Part shown: piece after piece, positions 35,803 to 43,767 of the stretch
Layout: every line of letters starts with the position of its first letter
How positions within the stretch are numbered: position 1 is the stretch's first letter
DNA from: Sphingobacterium wenxiniae
Lineage (GTDB): Bacteria; Bacteroidota; Bacteroidia; Sphingobacteriales; Sphingobacteriaceae
Reading direction: 5' to 3'
Length of the DNA stretch: 64,000 bases
Assembly (NCBI RefSeq): GCF_900116225.1
Contig: NZ_FOZZ01000003.1
Span: 310,001-374,000, forward strand
Notes under the pieces: model-generated
Database searches by the model: none
What the model was told of the DNA's origin: nothing
The model's input: the letters and a program-made list of their open reading frames with translations, nothing else
Position numbers and translations under genes: made by a program

Positions 35803-37269
35803 ATGGGAAAACCAACAGGATTTTTAGAATTTGAAAGAACGCTTCCTCAGAAAGAATCTGTAGAAAGCAGAAAACAGAATTATCAGGAATTTGTACATAG
35901 CTATTCCGACGTACAGTTGAACCAGCAAGCAGCACGTTGTATGAACTGTGGCATTCCATTTTGTCATTCAGGCTGCCCTTTAGGCAATGTGATACCGGAA
36001 TTTAACGATGCCGTATACGATGGCCGTTGGGAAGAAGCGTATAACATATTAACATCGACCAACAACTTTCCGGAATTTACAGGTAGAATATGCCCGGCTC
36101 CTTGTGAAGCTGCCTGTGTATTAGGCATTAACAAATCACCGGTAGCTATTGAAGAGATCGAAAAGCATATCATCGAGATTGCTTATAAGAAACAATATGT
36201 ACAACCAAACCGCAATCTGGTAAAAACCGGAAAACGTATAGCCGTAGTAGGCTCTGGTCCAGCGGGGCTTGCCGCTGCTGCGCAACTCAATAAAGCCGGA
36301 CATGATGTCGTCGTTTATGAACGTGATGACAAAGTCGGTGGTCTTTTACGCTATGGTATTCCAGATTTTAAACTGGATAAATCGGTCATTGACCGACGCG
36401 TGGAAGTGATGCAGGAATCCGGGATTGAATTTAGAACAAATGCTGAAGTTGGAGCAAATGTTCCAGCAAGTGAACTTCAATCCTATGACGCAATTGTATT
36501 AACTGGTGGTTCTACCATCCCACGTAACCTTTCCATCCCGGGACGGGAATTAAAAGGTGTACATTACGCAATGGAATTCCTCAAACAGCAGAACAAGCGT
36601 GTGGGTAATTCACCTATTGAAGTAGAGGAGATTCTCGCCACTGGCAAGAATGTGCTAGTTATCGGTGGAGGTGATACCGGTTCTGACTGTGTAGGCACAT
36701 CCAATCGTCATGGAGCAAAAAGTGTAACACAATTTGAGCTCATGCCGCAACCACCGCAACAGCGCACCGAAGCCATGCCTTGGCCAACATACCCTATGCT
36801 CTTGAAAACGACTACCTCTCATGAGGAGGGCTGCCAACGTCATTGGAGCGTGAGCACCAAAGCTTTTCTTGGCGATGATAATGGACATGTTCGTGCGGCA
36901 TTGGTTGTCGATCTGGAATGGGAAACCGACGGTCTAGGCAGACCGACCAAGTTCAAAGAAGTAGAAGGTTCGGAACGCGAAATGCCTTGTGAACTGGTTA
37001 CATTGGCCATGGGTTTCCTACACCCTCAACACGACGGTCTTTTACAACAATTAGGCGTAAAATTAGATGGACGCGGTAATGTAGAAGCGATCGAGGGAGA
37101 ATACAAATCTTCTGTTGACAAAGTCTTTGTGGCAGGCGATATGCGTCGCGGACAGTCTTTAGTGGTATGGGCGATTTCCGAAGGTCGTGAATGTGCGCGT
37201 AAGGTTGATGAATACCTCATGGGATATTCCGAACTGGAATGCAAAGATAAAACCGTAGCTTACGCTTAG
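35803..37269 (+). CDS. gltD: Glutamate synthase, small subunit
   Basis: A 488-residue FAD/NADPH subunit that feeds electrons to GltB. The N-terminal domain has two 4Fe-4S Cys groups, CMNCGIPFCHSGC (about residues 46-58) and CPAPCEAAC near 96. The FAD motif VVGSGPAGLAAAA lies near 148, and the NADPH-binding VIGGGDTGSDC near 285. The C-terminal VFVAGDMRRGQSLVVWAI completes the fold. The ATG has AGGAGG upstream and follows gltB by 21 bases. The operon ends in a strong terminator. Confidence 0.97.
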   Translation: MGKPTGFLEFERTLPQKESVESRKQNYQEFVHSYSDVQLNQQAARCMNCGIPFCHSGCPLGNVIPEFNDAVYDGRWEEAYNILTSTNNFPEFTGRICPAPCEAACVLGINKSPVAIEEIEKHIIEIAYKKQYVQPNRNLVKTGKRIAVVGSGPAGLAAAAQLNKAGHDVVVYERDDKVGGLLRYGIPDFKLDKSVIDRRVEVMQESGIEFRTNAEVGANVPASELQSYDAIVLTGGSTIPRNLSIPGRELKGVHYAMEFLKQQNKRVGNSPIEVEEILATGKNVLVIGGGDTGSDCVGTSNRHGAKSVTQFELMPQPPQQRTEAMPWPTYPMLLKTTTSHEEGCQRHWSVSTKAFLGDDNGHVRAALVVDLEWETDGLGRPTKFKEVEGSEREMPCELVTLAMGFLHPQHDGLLQQLGVKLDGRGNVEAIEGEYKSSVDKVFVAGDMRRGQSLVVWAISEGRECARKVDEYLMGYSELECKDKTVAYA

Positions 37270-37270
37270 T

Positions 37271-37307
37271 TTTTTAGCCTCGGGATTTGAAATCCCGAGG
37301 CTAAAAA
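37271..37307. terminator. Bidirectional terminator after gltBD
   Basis: A 17-bp perfect stem (37271-37287 with 37291-37307) with a TGA loop sits between the convergent gltD and EamA genes. It has T- and A-tracts at its ends. Confidence 0.9.
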
Positions 37308-38207
37308 TTAATGCAGCTTTCTATTAATAAGACGACGCTCCCTATTTTCAATTTTGGCCTTAATATATGGGTAGGCGAATACTGCCCCTAACACAATAAC
37401 CGCTCCTGCATAGAAACCTAAACTCATGGTTTCACGATGCCCAAATATCAATAGGGCTAAGATAATTCCATAAACAGGCTCCATATTGGTAACCAAAGCC
37501 ACCGTAAAAGCACTAAGCTCTTTCATCACAGCGACCCCCAACACATAGGCTACTGCAGTACAAACTACGCCTAACAGTATCAGGTATGAAGCATCCGATG
37601 CGCTTAACCACATCTGCTCATTAAACTGTCCCGTAGCCAACATAAAGAGAGAAACCCAAAAGAAGGCCCCTAACATCTCATAGAAAGTAATAATAGTAGG
37701 GCTGGTCTGCTTGACCATCCGAGCATTCAATATGGAGAATATACTCGCACAAAATGCGCAAGAGAGTCCAAAGATAATCCCCCACACATATTTGAACTCA
37801 AATTTAAAAATCAGGTAAATTCCAAAAATAATAACTAATCCAATAGCAACATCAGCTATAGAGATACGTTTCCTGTTGATAATAGGTTCCAGGATAGAAG
37901 TAAAAAGTGTCAAGGAAGATAAGGTCACCAACGTAACCGAAACAGTAGACACCTTGATGGCATGAAAGAACAGCACCCAATGTAATCCTACAATCCCTCC
38001 CACCATAAAGAATTGGATAAGCTTATCGCGCGTCACACGGATAGACTTTCCCTTGATGATAAAATAAAGAAAAAGAGAAAGTGCAGCTATCAAAACTCTG
38101 TACCATACTAAGTGTAATGCCGACACCGAAATCAATTCTCCCAAAACACCGGTAAAGCCCCAGATAAGTACCGTAAAATGTAGAATAAGAAGGTTTTTGT
38201 TTTTCAT
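37308..38207 (-). CDS. EamA/DMT-family permease
   Basis: A 299-residue inner-membrane protein with about ten predicted transmembrane helices arranged as two EamA (DUF6) repeats of five. Examples are LHLVWYRVLIAALSLFLYFI in the first half and VALVTNMEPVYGIILALLIFG in the second. DMT permeases export amino acids or other small metabolites, but the substrate cannot be read. A basic tail ends the protein. It starts at ATG 38207 and stands 81 bases downstream of the LptF/G-type gene on the same strand. Confidence 0.87.
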   Translation of the reverse strand: MKNKNLLILHFTVLIWGFTGVLGELISVSALHLVWYRVLIAALSLFLYFIIKGKSIRVTRDKLIQFFMVGGIVGLHWVLFFHAIKVSTVSVTLVTLSSLTLFTSILEPIINRKRISIADVAIGLVIIFGIYLIFKFEFKYVWGIIFGLSCAFCASIFSILNARMVKQTSPTIITFYEMLGAFFWVSLFMLATGQFNEQMWLSASDASYLILLGVVCTAVAYVLGVAVMKELSAFTVALVTNMEPVYGIILALLIFGHRETMSLGFYAGAVIVLGAVFAYPYIKAKIENRERRLINRKLH

Positions 38208-38288
38208 CAGAATGATTACACAGATTTAATAAGATTTGACAGATACAGTTGGTACGCAATACCCTCTACGCTATACGCAATATACATA

Positions 38289-39374
38289 CTACTTAGGAGC
38301 CTTGTATTTCAGCCAGAGGGCCAACGCAAGGAACAATACATTTGGAATAAGCATAGCTATCAACGGAGGCAGCCCTCCTTTCAAAGAGAACATCGTAGAA
38401 AATTGCACCAAGACAATAAAAGCAAAGCTCAACCCTATCCCAATCCCCAGACTCAGACCAATACCCCCACGCACTTTTTTTGAAGAAAGGGAAACGCCCA
38501 TCAGTGTCAAGATAAAAGCAGAGAAAGGCCCCATATAACGTTTATATCGCTCCAGCAGCAGATCCGTCATCATGCCTGTTCCGCGAGTTTCCTCCTTTTT
38601 TATCCTTTCATTCAGCTCTTTGGTATCCATCGCCGTGAAAACATCATCGTACACCTCAAAATCTCTTGGCAGCATATCCAAAGTGGTATCGCGCGCAGTC
38701 CCCTGTTCCATTGTCTCCCGCAGACCATCAATTTTCCGGACAGTATAATCCTCAATTTTCCATTTGGTAGCAACTGAATCCCAGGTAATCCGTTGGGCCA
38801 TCAGTTTTTCAATCATATGGTCGCCATCAAATTTTTCCAGCGAAAAATTAAATCCCACGTTTCTCTTCGTATCAAAATTATCGATGTACACATAGGTATT
38901 CGAATCTATTTGCATGTGGGTAGACAACGTAGTGGTACTCACTTTATGAGGTTTTACATAGACACTTTCAAAGTTAACCTTGATTTTGTTTGTATAAGGA
39001 ATAATCCAAAGGTTAGAGACCAATGTAAAGGTAAAGATCAATCCCGCCGCAATCATATATGGTCTTAGGAAGCGGTTAAAGCTCATTCCTCCACTCAGTA
39101 TAGGAACAATTTCCGTTTGGTCGGCCATCTTGGAGGTAAAGAAGATCACCGCCACAAAATTAATCAGTGGAGTAAGCATGTTCAGGAAAAAGGGGATACT
39201 ACCTAAGGCATAATACTCAAAGAAAACCCTTGACATAGGAGCTTTATTCTTCAAGAAGTCATCCAGTTTCTCCGACACATCAAACACGACAATCACCACA
39301 ATAAAAATCCCTACCGTAAACACAAAAGTGCTTAGGTATTTTTTGATGATATAGCGGTCAATGATGTTTAACAT
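38289..39374 (-). CDS. LptF/LptG-family permease (YjgP/YjgQ)
   Basis: A 361-residue inner-membrane protein of the lipopolysaccharide-export ABC transporter permease family, which pulls LPS out of the inner membrane with LptB. It begins MLNIIDRYIIKKYLSTF, the classic family N-terminus. Three N-terminal transmembrane helices precede a large periplasmic beta-jellyroll (about 120-260), and three helices follow near the C-terminus. Bacteroidota often have two such genes at separate loci, and F versus G cannot be decided here. It lies 54 bases downstream of tgt on the same strand and may be co-transcribed with it. Confidence 0.9.
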   Translation of the reverse strand: MLNIIDRYIIKKYLSTFVFTVGIFIVVIVVFDVSEKLDDFLKNKAPMSRVFFEYYALGSIPFFLNMLTPLINFVAVIFFTSKMADQTEIVPILSGGMSFNRFLRPYMIAAGLIFTFTLVSNLWIIPYTNKIKVNFESVYVKPHKVSTTTLSTHMQIDSNTYVYIDNFDTKRNVGFNFSLEKFDGDHMIEKLMAQRITWDSVATKWKIEDYTVRKIDGLRETMEQGTARDTTLDMLPRDFEVYDDVFTAMDTKELNERIKKEETRGTGMMTDLLLERYKRYMGPFSAFILTLMGVSLSSKKVRGGIGLSLGIGIGLSFAFIVLVQFSTMFSLKGGLPPLIAMLIPNVLFLALALWLKYKAPK

Positions 39375-39428
39375 TTTACAAATTAATTAATGAGGATTGG
39401 AGATTAGTAGTTTCCAGGTTCCAACTAA

Positions 39429-40559
39429 CTACAATCGTTGACCAAGAATCTTTATCATTTTCTCCTTCCACGTATAGAAAGTCCCTTCTATAATTTTATC
39501 CCGAGCCTGTTTAACCAACCAAAGATAGAAATGCAAATTATGCAAGGAAGCAATCTGTGCACCCAAAATTTCCTGTGAACGTATCAAGTGCCTTAAATAG
39601 GCTTTGGTGTGAATCTGATCTACCAACAAATCACTCTCCGCTTCGATAGGCGAAAAGTCATCTTTCCATTTTTCGTTCTTGATATTGATGATACCATTCT
39701 GTGTAAACAACATACCATTTCGCGCATTTCGCGTAGGCATAACACAGTCGAACATATCAATACCTAAAGCAATATTTTCCAAGATATTGACAGGCGTACC
39801 TACTCCCATCAGATAACGAGGTTTGTCCTTTGGCAGGATATTGGTCACCACATCAGTCATAGCATACATCTCTTCTGCAGGTTCACCTACGGAGAGTCCA
39901 CCGATGGCGTTTCCATCTCTGTTGAACGAAGCAATCACTTCTGCAGATTTTTCACGCAAGTCCTTATAAACAGAGCCTTGTACGATTGGGAACAAGGTTT
40001 GCTCATAACCATAAAGCGGTTCTGTACTATCAAACCTATCCACGCAACGTTTTAACCAGCGATGCGTCATATCTAAGGATTTACGGGCATAGCTATATTC
40101 ACAAGGATAGGGCGTACACTCATCAAAAGCCATAATAATATCCGCTCCGATAACACGTTGCGTATCCATCACATTTTCTGGCGTGAACAAGTGCTTGGAG
40201 CCATCGATATGCGAACGGAAAGTCACTCCTTCCTCGCGAATCTTACGCACCTCCGTCAAGGAATAAACCTGATAGCCTCCCGAGTCTGTTAAGATTGGCC
40301 CCTGCCAATTATTGAATTTATGCAGGCCACCTGCCTTATGCAATACATCCAATCCAGGGCGCAAATACAGGTGATATGTATTTCCTAAGATAATCTGGGC
40401 TTGTATATCATTGACCAGTTCATGTTGGTGTACAGCCTTTACTGTGCCCGCAGTGCCTACCGGCATAAAAATTGGCGTCTGTATATCCCCATGTGCTGTG
40501 TGCAGTACTCCTGCCCGTGCGCGTGAACCTGTATCTTGTGCTTGAAGCGTAAATTTCAT
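39429..40559 (-). CDS. tgt: tRNA-guanine transglycosylase
   Basis: A 376-residue enzyme that swaps guanine-34 for preQ1 in tRNAs for Asp, Asn, His and Tyr, in queuosine synthesis. The start is ATG 40559 (MKFTLQAQD); the open frame runs 25 codons further but without family similarity. Visible motifs are the active-site region ILTDSGGYQVYSL, MAFDECTPYP, GGLSVGEP and the catalytic Asp in DCVMPTRNARNG. The C-terminal Zn-binding CxCxxC seen in proteobacterial Tgt is missing: the matching region reads ESDLLVDQIHTKAYLRHL, while the later His in SLHNLHFY is kept. I believe this is a lineage trait. Confidence 0.95.
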   Translation of the reverse strand: MKFTLQAQDTGSRARAGVLHTAHGDIQTPIFMPVGTAGTVKAVHQHELVNDIQAQIILGNTYHLYLRPGLDVLHKAGGLHKFNNWQGPILTDSGGYQVYSLTEVRKIREEGVTFRSHIDGSKHLFTPENVMDTQRVIGADIIMAFDECTPYPCEYSYARKSLDMTHRWLKRCVDRFDSTEPLYGYEQTLFPIVQGSVYKDLREKSAEVIASFNRDGNAIGGLSVGEPAEEMYAMTDVVTNILPKDKPRYLMGVGTPVNILENIALGIDMFDCVMPTRNARNGMLFTQNGIINIKNEKWKDDFSPIEAESDLLVDQIHTKAYLRHLIRSQEILGAQIASLHNLHFYLWLVKQARDKIIEGTFYTWKEKMIKILGQRL

Positions 40560-40712
40560 CTGTGCTCTCTTTCGTTTTGTATAAAAGCGTCTCGAATAGA
40601 TGCTTTTCACAAATCCAGTGCAAAAATATAACAAAAATCAGCAGGAAACGATTATCCCGAAAATTCTTAATAAAACTTAACGATTTCTCACCTGTATCTA
40701 CGTAGAACCCCG

Positions 40713-40720
40713 TATCTTTG
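40713..40720 (+). promoter_or_regulatory. -7 box of the GT2 gene
   Basis: TATCTTTG lies 10 bases before the ATG at 40731, leaving a 5' leader of only a few bases. No clear -33 TTG is present. Confidence 0.5.
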
Positions 40721-40730
40721 GGACTTTTAT

Positions 40731-41873
40731 ATGGCAACATTTGAACAAATCTTACCTTACTTTCCTCATGCCCTTATAGGGGTATTGTCCATATTGTGGC
40801 TTATACAATTGTACTATATACTCTTCGTCTACGGGAAATTGGCGGTCTATAAAGTAAAATCTTATGCCGATACCGAGAATAAACCTCCCGTAAGTATTAT
40901 TATCTGTGCACATAATGAGCAAGAGAATATAAAAAACTTTCTCCCGACGATACTGGAACAGGATTATCCCGAATTTGAGGTCATATTAGTCGATGACTGC
41001 TCAGATGATGACAGCCGCTGGATATTAAAAGACTTCTGTCAACAATATCCCAATAAGCTTCGCATCGTTGAAATCAAGGAACATGTTCGTCTAAAGCATT
41101 CCAAGAAATTTGCCGTAACCTTAGGTATAAAAGCAGCAAAATATGAGCATTTAGTATTTACAGATGCCGACTGCCAACCACAATCTCACAGATGGTTAGC
41201 AGAAATGGCTGGCGCATTTACCTCACATAAAGAAATCGTTCTTGGTTATTCTCCTTACTTTAAGCAACAAGGCTTCCTAAATCGGCTTATTCGATTTGAA
41301 ACTACACATACAGCCATGAGCTATTTGGCTTACGCCTTAAAGCGAAATGCCTATATGGGGGTGGGCAGGAATCTGGCTTATACCAAAACCCTATTTTTTG
41401 AAGGAAAAGGCTTTAACAAGCACATGCATATCAAGTCGGGTGATGATGACCTTTTCGTCAATCACAATGCCACCCCCACCAATGTCAACATCGCTATCCA
41501 CCCAGATGCACAGGTATATTCCGTTCCGAAAATGACATGGAGAAGCTATTACAAACAGAAAAGCAGACATTCAGGAGCTTCGGTATTATATAAAGGCAGA
41601 CATAAACGCATGTTGGGAACACAATTAGTTTCTGCAGTGTTTTTTTATATTGTATTGATAGCATCCTTCATCTCATACCCAACTTGTTGGTACATCCCAT
41701 TAGCCTTTTACGGAACACGGTTATTAGCTCAGTTTTTCATATTTACACCAGTATACCGTAAACTACAGGTCAGTGATCTTTTAATAGTATTGCCATTCTT
41801 AGACCTATTTTACTATTTTTATATTTGTATCAACGGTCTTTTTAACAGGCGAAAAAAAGACATTTCGTGGTAA
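40731..41873 (+). CDS. Membrane GT2-family glycosyltransferase
   Basis: A 380-residue family 2 glycosyltransferase anchored by an N-terminal helix (about 12-34) and two or three C-terminal helices (about 300-365). The GT-A domain starts PVSIIICAHNEQENI and includes ILVDDCSDDDS and the DxD-type metal site FTDADCQPQ. A QKSRHSGASVLYKGRH segment resembles the QxxRW region of processive enzymes but without the Trp. Donor and product are unknown. It is divergent from tgt and its -7 box is almost at the start codon. Confidence 0.87.
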   Translation: MATFEQILPYFPHALIGVLSILWLIQLYYILFVYGKLAVYKVKSYADTENKPPVSIIICAHNEQENIKNFLPTILEQDYPEFEVILVDDCSDDDSRWILKDFCQQYPNKLRIVEIKEHVRLKHSKKFAVTLGIKAAKYEHLVFTDADCQPQSHRWLAEMAGAFTSHKEIVLGYSPYFKQQGFLNRLIRFETTHTAMSYLAYALKRNAYMGVGRNLAYTKTLFFEGKGFNKHMHIKSGDDDLFVNHNATPTNVNIAIHPDAQVYSVPKMTWRSYYKQKSRHSGASVLYKGRHKRMLGTQLVSAVFFYIVLIASFISYPTCWYIPLAFYGTRLLAQFFIFTPVYRKLQVSDLLIVLPFLDLFYYFYICINGLFNRRKKDISW

Positions 41874-41888
41874 GTAATAAATTGTGTC

Positions 41889-41934
41889 CTTTCATCGCCA
41901 GAGGCGAGACACAGCGACAGGCTCAGGATGACAA
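41889..41934. repeat. Dispersed intergenic repeat fragment
   Basis: The stretch contains GACAGGCTCAGGATGAC, the reverse complement of the GTCATCCTGAGCCTGTC motif that recurs in intergenic REP-like repeats of many genomes. It belongs to a different family from the copies near 28.3 and 31.0 kb. Only one copy is present here. Confidence 0.4.
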
Positions 41935-41985
41935 CGAAAATCAACTTTTTAGACAACAGCAACACTAAAAAAACAATAAAATAAC

Positions 41986-42621
41986 ATGAATCCTACAGTC
42001 GATATTATATTCAAATATTTCCCTAAACTAACGGAAAAACAAAAGGAACAATTCACCCAGCTGGCAGAAGTGTATCCATTCTGGAACGACCAGATTAACG
42101 TTATCTCCAGAAAAGATATGGAAAGCCTATATCTCAAACATGTACTTCACTCCCTCGGGATTGCTAAATTTGTTCAGGAATTTGCTCCCGGCACACGGAT
42201 TTTGGATGTGGGAACGGGCGGTGGATTCCCAGGGATTCCGCTGGCAATTTTATTTCCGCACGTGCAGTTTCATCTAGTCGATTCCATCGGCAAGAAAATA
42301 AAAGTAGTACGTGAAGTCGCACAAGCTATTGGCCTGACGAATGTAGAGGCAGACCATATCCGTGCAGAGCAATTGGACTACAAATATGACTTCGTTGTGT
42401 CCCGAGCGGTTACACGACTGGGTGATTTCATCCCATGGGTACGTAATAAATTTGAGAAAAAGGATAAAAACGGCGTTCCTAATGGTATCTTATACCTCAA
42501 AGGAGGTGACTTGAAGGAAGAAATAAAAGATGCAAAGGTAAAGGTACAGCTTCATTCCCTATCCAGCTATTTTAAAGAGGATTTCTTCGATACGAAATAT
42601 GTCTTGTATGTGCAGATGTAG
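41986..42621 (+). CDS. rsmG: 16S rRNA (guanine-527-N7)-methyltransferase RsmG (GidB)
   Basis: A 211-residue Rossmann-fold methyltransferase. The SAM-binding motif ILDVGTGGGFPGIPLAILFP (about residues 69-88) is the RsmG signature. NQINVISRKD near the N-terminus is kept as DQINVISRKD, and VVSRAVTRL near 130 is also typical. It methylates N7 of G527 in 16S rRNA, and loss gives low-level streptomycin resistance in other bacteria. No dnaA or mnmG is adjacent, so this is not an oriC neighbourhood. Confidence 0.95.
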   Translation: MNPTVDIIFKYFPKLTEKQKEQFTQLAEVYPFWNDQINVISRKDMESLYLKHVLHSLGIAKFVQEFAPGTRILDVGTGGGFPGIPLAILFPHVQFHLVDSIGKKIKVVREVAQAIGLTNVEADHIRAEQLDYKYDFVVSRAVTRLGDFIPWVRNKFEKKDKNGVPNGILYLKGGDLKEEIKDAKVKVQLHSLSSYFKEDFFDTKYVLYVQM

Positions 42622-42645
42622 GTCAGAGATATACTTTTGTTTATA

Positions 42646-43215
42646 CTAAGGCTCAGCTTTTAGCTCTAAATTTTTATGGATAACATCTACGGAGTCCCTA
42701 TAATTCTTCAGACTGTTTACCATATATTCTACACGTTCATAATGTGTGGCATTGGCGAGAAAATCCAAATCAGGCTTAAAGTATAGACTAAACTTCTGTA
42801 ATGAATCGCCTTGTAATGGGATGTACTCATCCAGTAGGGGGTTCCACAGGGCATTAACCAAGTCATCGGCATATTCCTCTTCGAATATACGTTGCAGACG
42901 ACGTGCGCCTTTCCCTCGTCTGCTGAAATGGTTATACAGTTTTTGTATATTAACAGCTATCCCACCCAGGGGATTGATGATAACCATATTCTTGTTATCT
43001 CCAAGCCCAAAAATCTCCTTGTGATATGCCTTCTTTGCCTCCAACTGCTCTTCGGGACTGAGCTTCTGATGGACAACCACTTCTTCAAGGACTATCGTGT
43101 CCCTTCTTATGGTATCCTGCACAGAAGTTACCAGATATGACGGAATCTGTGCCGATAGCACCATTCCATAAGCTCCAATGACCATACCTACAATAAATAA
43201 AAAAGCCCTTGCCAT
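42646..43215 (-). CDS. Exported protein of unknown function
   Basis: A 189-residue protein with a signal peptide (about 1-23, ending LSAQ). The mature part has VQDTIRRDTIVLEEVVVHQK, then a charged helical region (RRGKGARRLQRIFEEEYADDLVNALW) and an acidic C-terminus. I do not recognise the family; proteins of this plan are common hypotheticals in Sphingobacteriaceae. The start ATG lies in the 3' arm of a terminator-shaped hairpin (43204-43253), which is unusual. An internal ATG at codon 11 would destroy the signal peptide. It is convergent with rsmG. Confidence 0.7.
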   Translation of the reverse strand: MARAFLFIVGMVIGAYGMVLSAQIPSYLVTSVQDTIRRDTIVLEEVVVHQKLSPEEQLEAKKAYHKEIFGLGDNKNMVIINPLGGIAVNIQKLYNHFSRRGKGARRLQRIFEEEYADDLVNALWNPLLDEYIPLQGDSLQKFSLYFKPDLDFLANATHYERVEYMVNSLKNYRDSVDVIHKNLELKAEP

Positions 43216-43253
43216 AACTTGGGTACTGTTTATCTAAAGTTATGGCGAAGGCT
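43204..43253 (-). terminator. Terminator-shaped hairpin overlapping a start codon
   Basis: On the minus strand an 18-base arm AAGCCTTCGCCATAACTT pairs with AAGTTATGGCAAGGGCTT with one mismatch and one G-U pair, around a 15-base loop, and is followed by TTTTATTTATT. The ATG at 43215-43213 is in the 3' arm. It can end the transcript of the 43288-43527 gene, but it also masks the next start codon. Confidence 0.65.
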
Positions 43254-43287
43254 TCTTCTTCGAGGAATCTTTAACGGAATTTAACGC

Positions 43288-43527
43288 TTACCCAAGCTCA
43301 GCGATGATTCCTTGACCTATTGCATTAATCTCCTCATCCATACCAAACATCGGCAATTCCGTTTCCGGGTTCAATTTTAACCAGGTCTGCTCTGTATCCT
43401 TTATAATCTTCACGTATTCCTCCCCGTCTTTAAATACCATATACACATCTTTCTCTTCTGGAAAGATCGAATAAACTATATTCCCGATCTCTATATCGAA
43501 AGGTTCCTGTGGGCCTTGTAATTCCAT
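43288..43527 (-). CDS. Small acidic protein of unknown function
   Basis: A 79-residue cytoplasmic acidic protein with no signal or membrane segment. It contains a beta-rich stretch, IEIGNIVYSIFPEEKDVYMVF, followed by YVKIIKDTEQTWLKLNP, and an acidic C-terminus. AGGA lies about seven bases before ATG 43527. Homologues seem to be conserved small proteins of Sphingobacteriaceae, but I assign no function. A terminator-shaped hairpin lies just downstream. Confidence 0.65.
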   Translation of the reverse strand: MELQGPQEPFDIEIGNIVYSIFPEEKDVYMVFKDGEEYVKIIKDTEQTWLKLNPETELPMFGMDEEINAIGQGIIAELG

Positions 43528-43619
43528 ATCCTATACTTTTTTTTATTCAAAATTACTGAAATCTAACCTTGTCCGCAACCTTGTTTTCTTTTCATGAAAA
43601 ATGAATCAAGCAAAAAACG

Positions 43620-43645
43620 AAAAGCCCGAAAAATTCGGGCTTTTC
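43620..43645 (-). terminator. tRNA-Val terminator
   Basis: AAAAGCCCGAA pairs with TTCGGGCTTTT, and the minus strand continues into a short T-containing tract. It lies five bases after the tRNA. Confidence 0.85.
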
Positions 43646-43650
43646 TGAAG

Positions 43651-43725
43651 TGGGAAATACTGGGTTCGAACCAGTGACCCCTACCTTGTCGAGGTAGTGC
43701 TCTAAACCAGCTGAGCTAATTTCCC
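43651..43725 (-). tRNA. tRNA-Val (GAC)
   Basis: A complete minus-strand cloverleaf of 75 bases: acceptor GGGAAAT/ATTTCCC, D-arm GCTC/GAGC, anticodon stem CTACC/GGTAG with loop TCGACAA (anticodon GAC), T-arm ACTGG/CCAGT with loop TTCGAAC, discriminator A. CCA is not encoded. Confidence 0.96.
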
Positions 43726-43736
43726 TCGTATGAGCG

Positions 43737-43767
43737 CAAACTTACATAAATTCTATTTTATATGCAA
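43737..43767 (-). promoter_or_regulatory. tRNA-Val promoter
   Basis: On the minus strand TTGC (43764-43767), 19 bases, then TAAGTTTG (43737-43744) fits the consensus. The tRNA starts 12 bases downstream. Confidence 0.75.
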
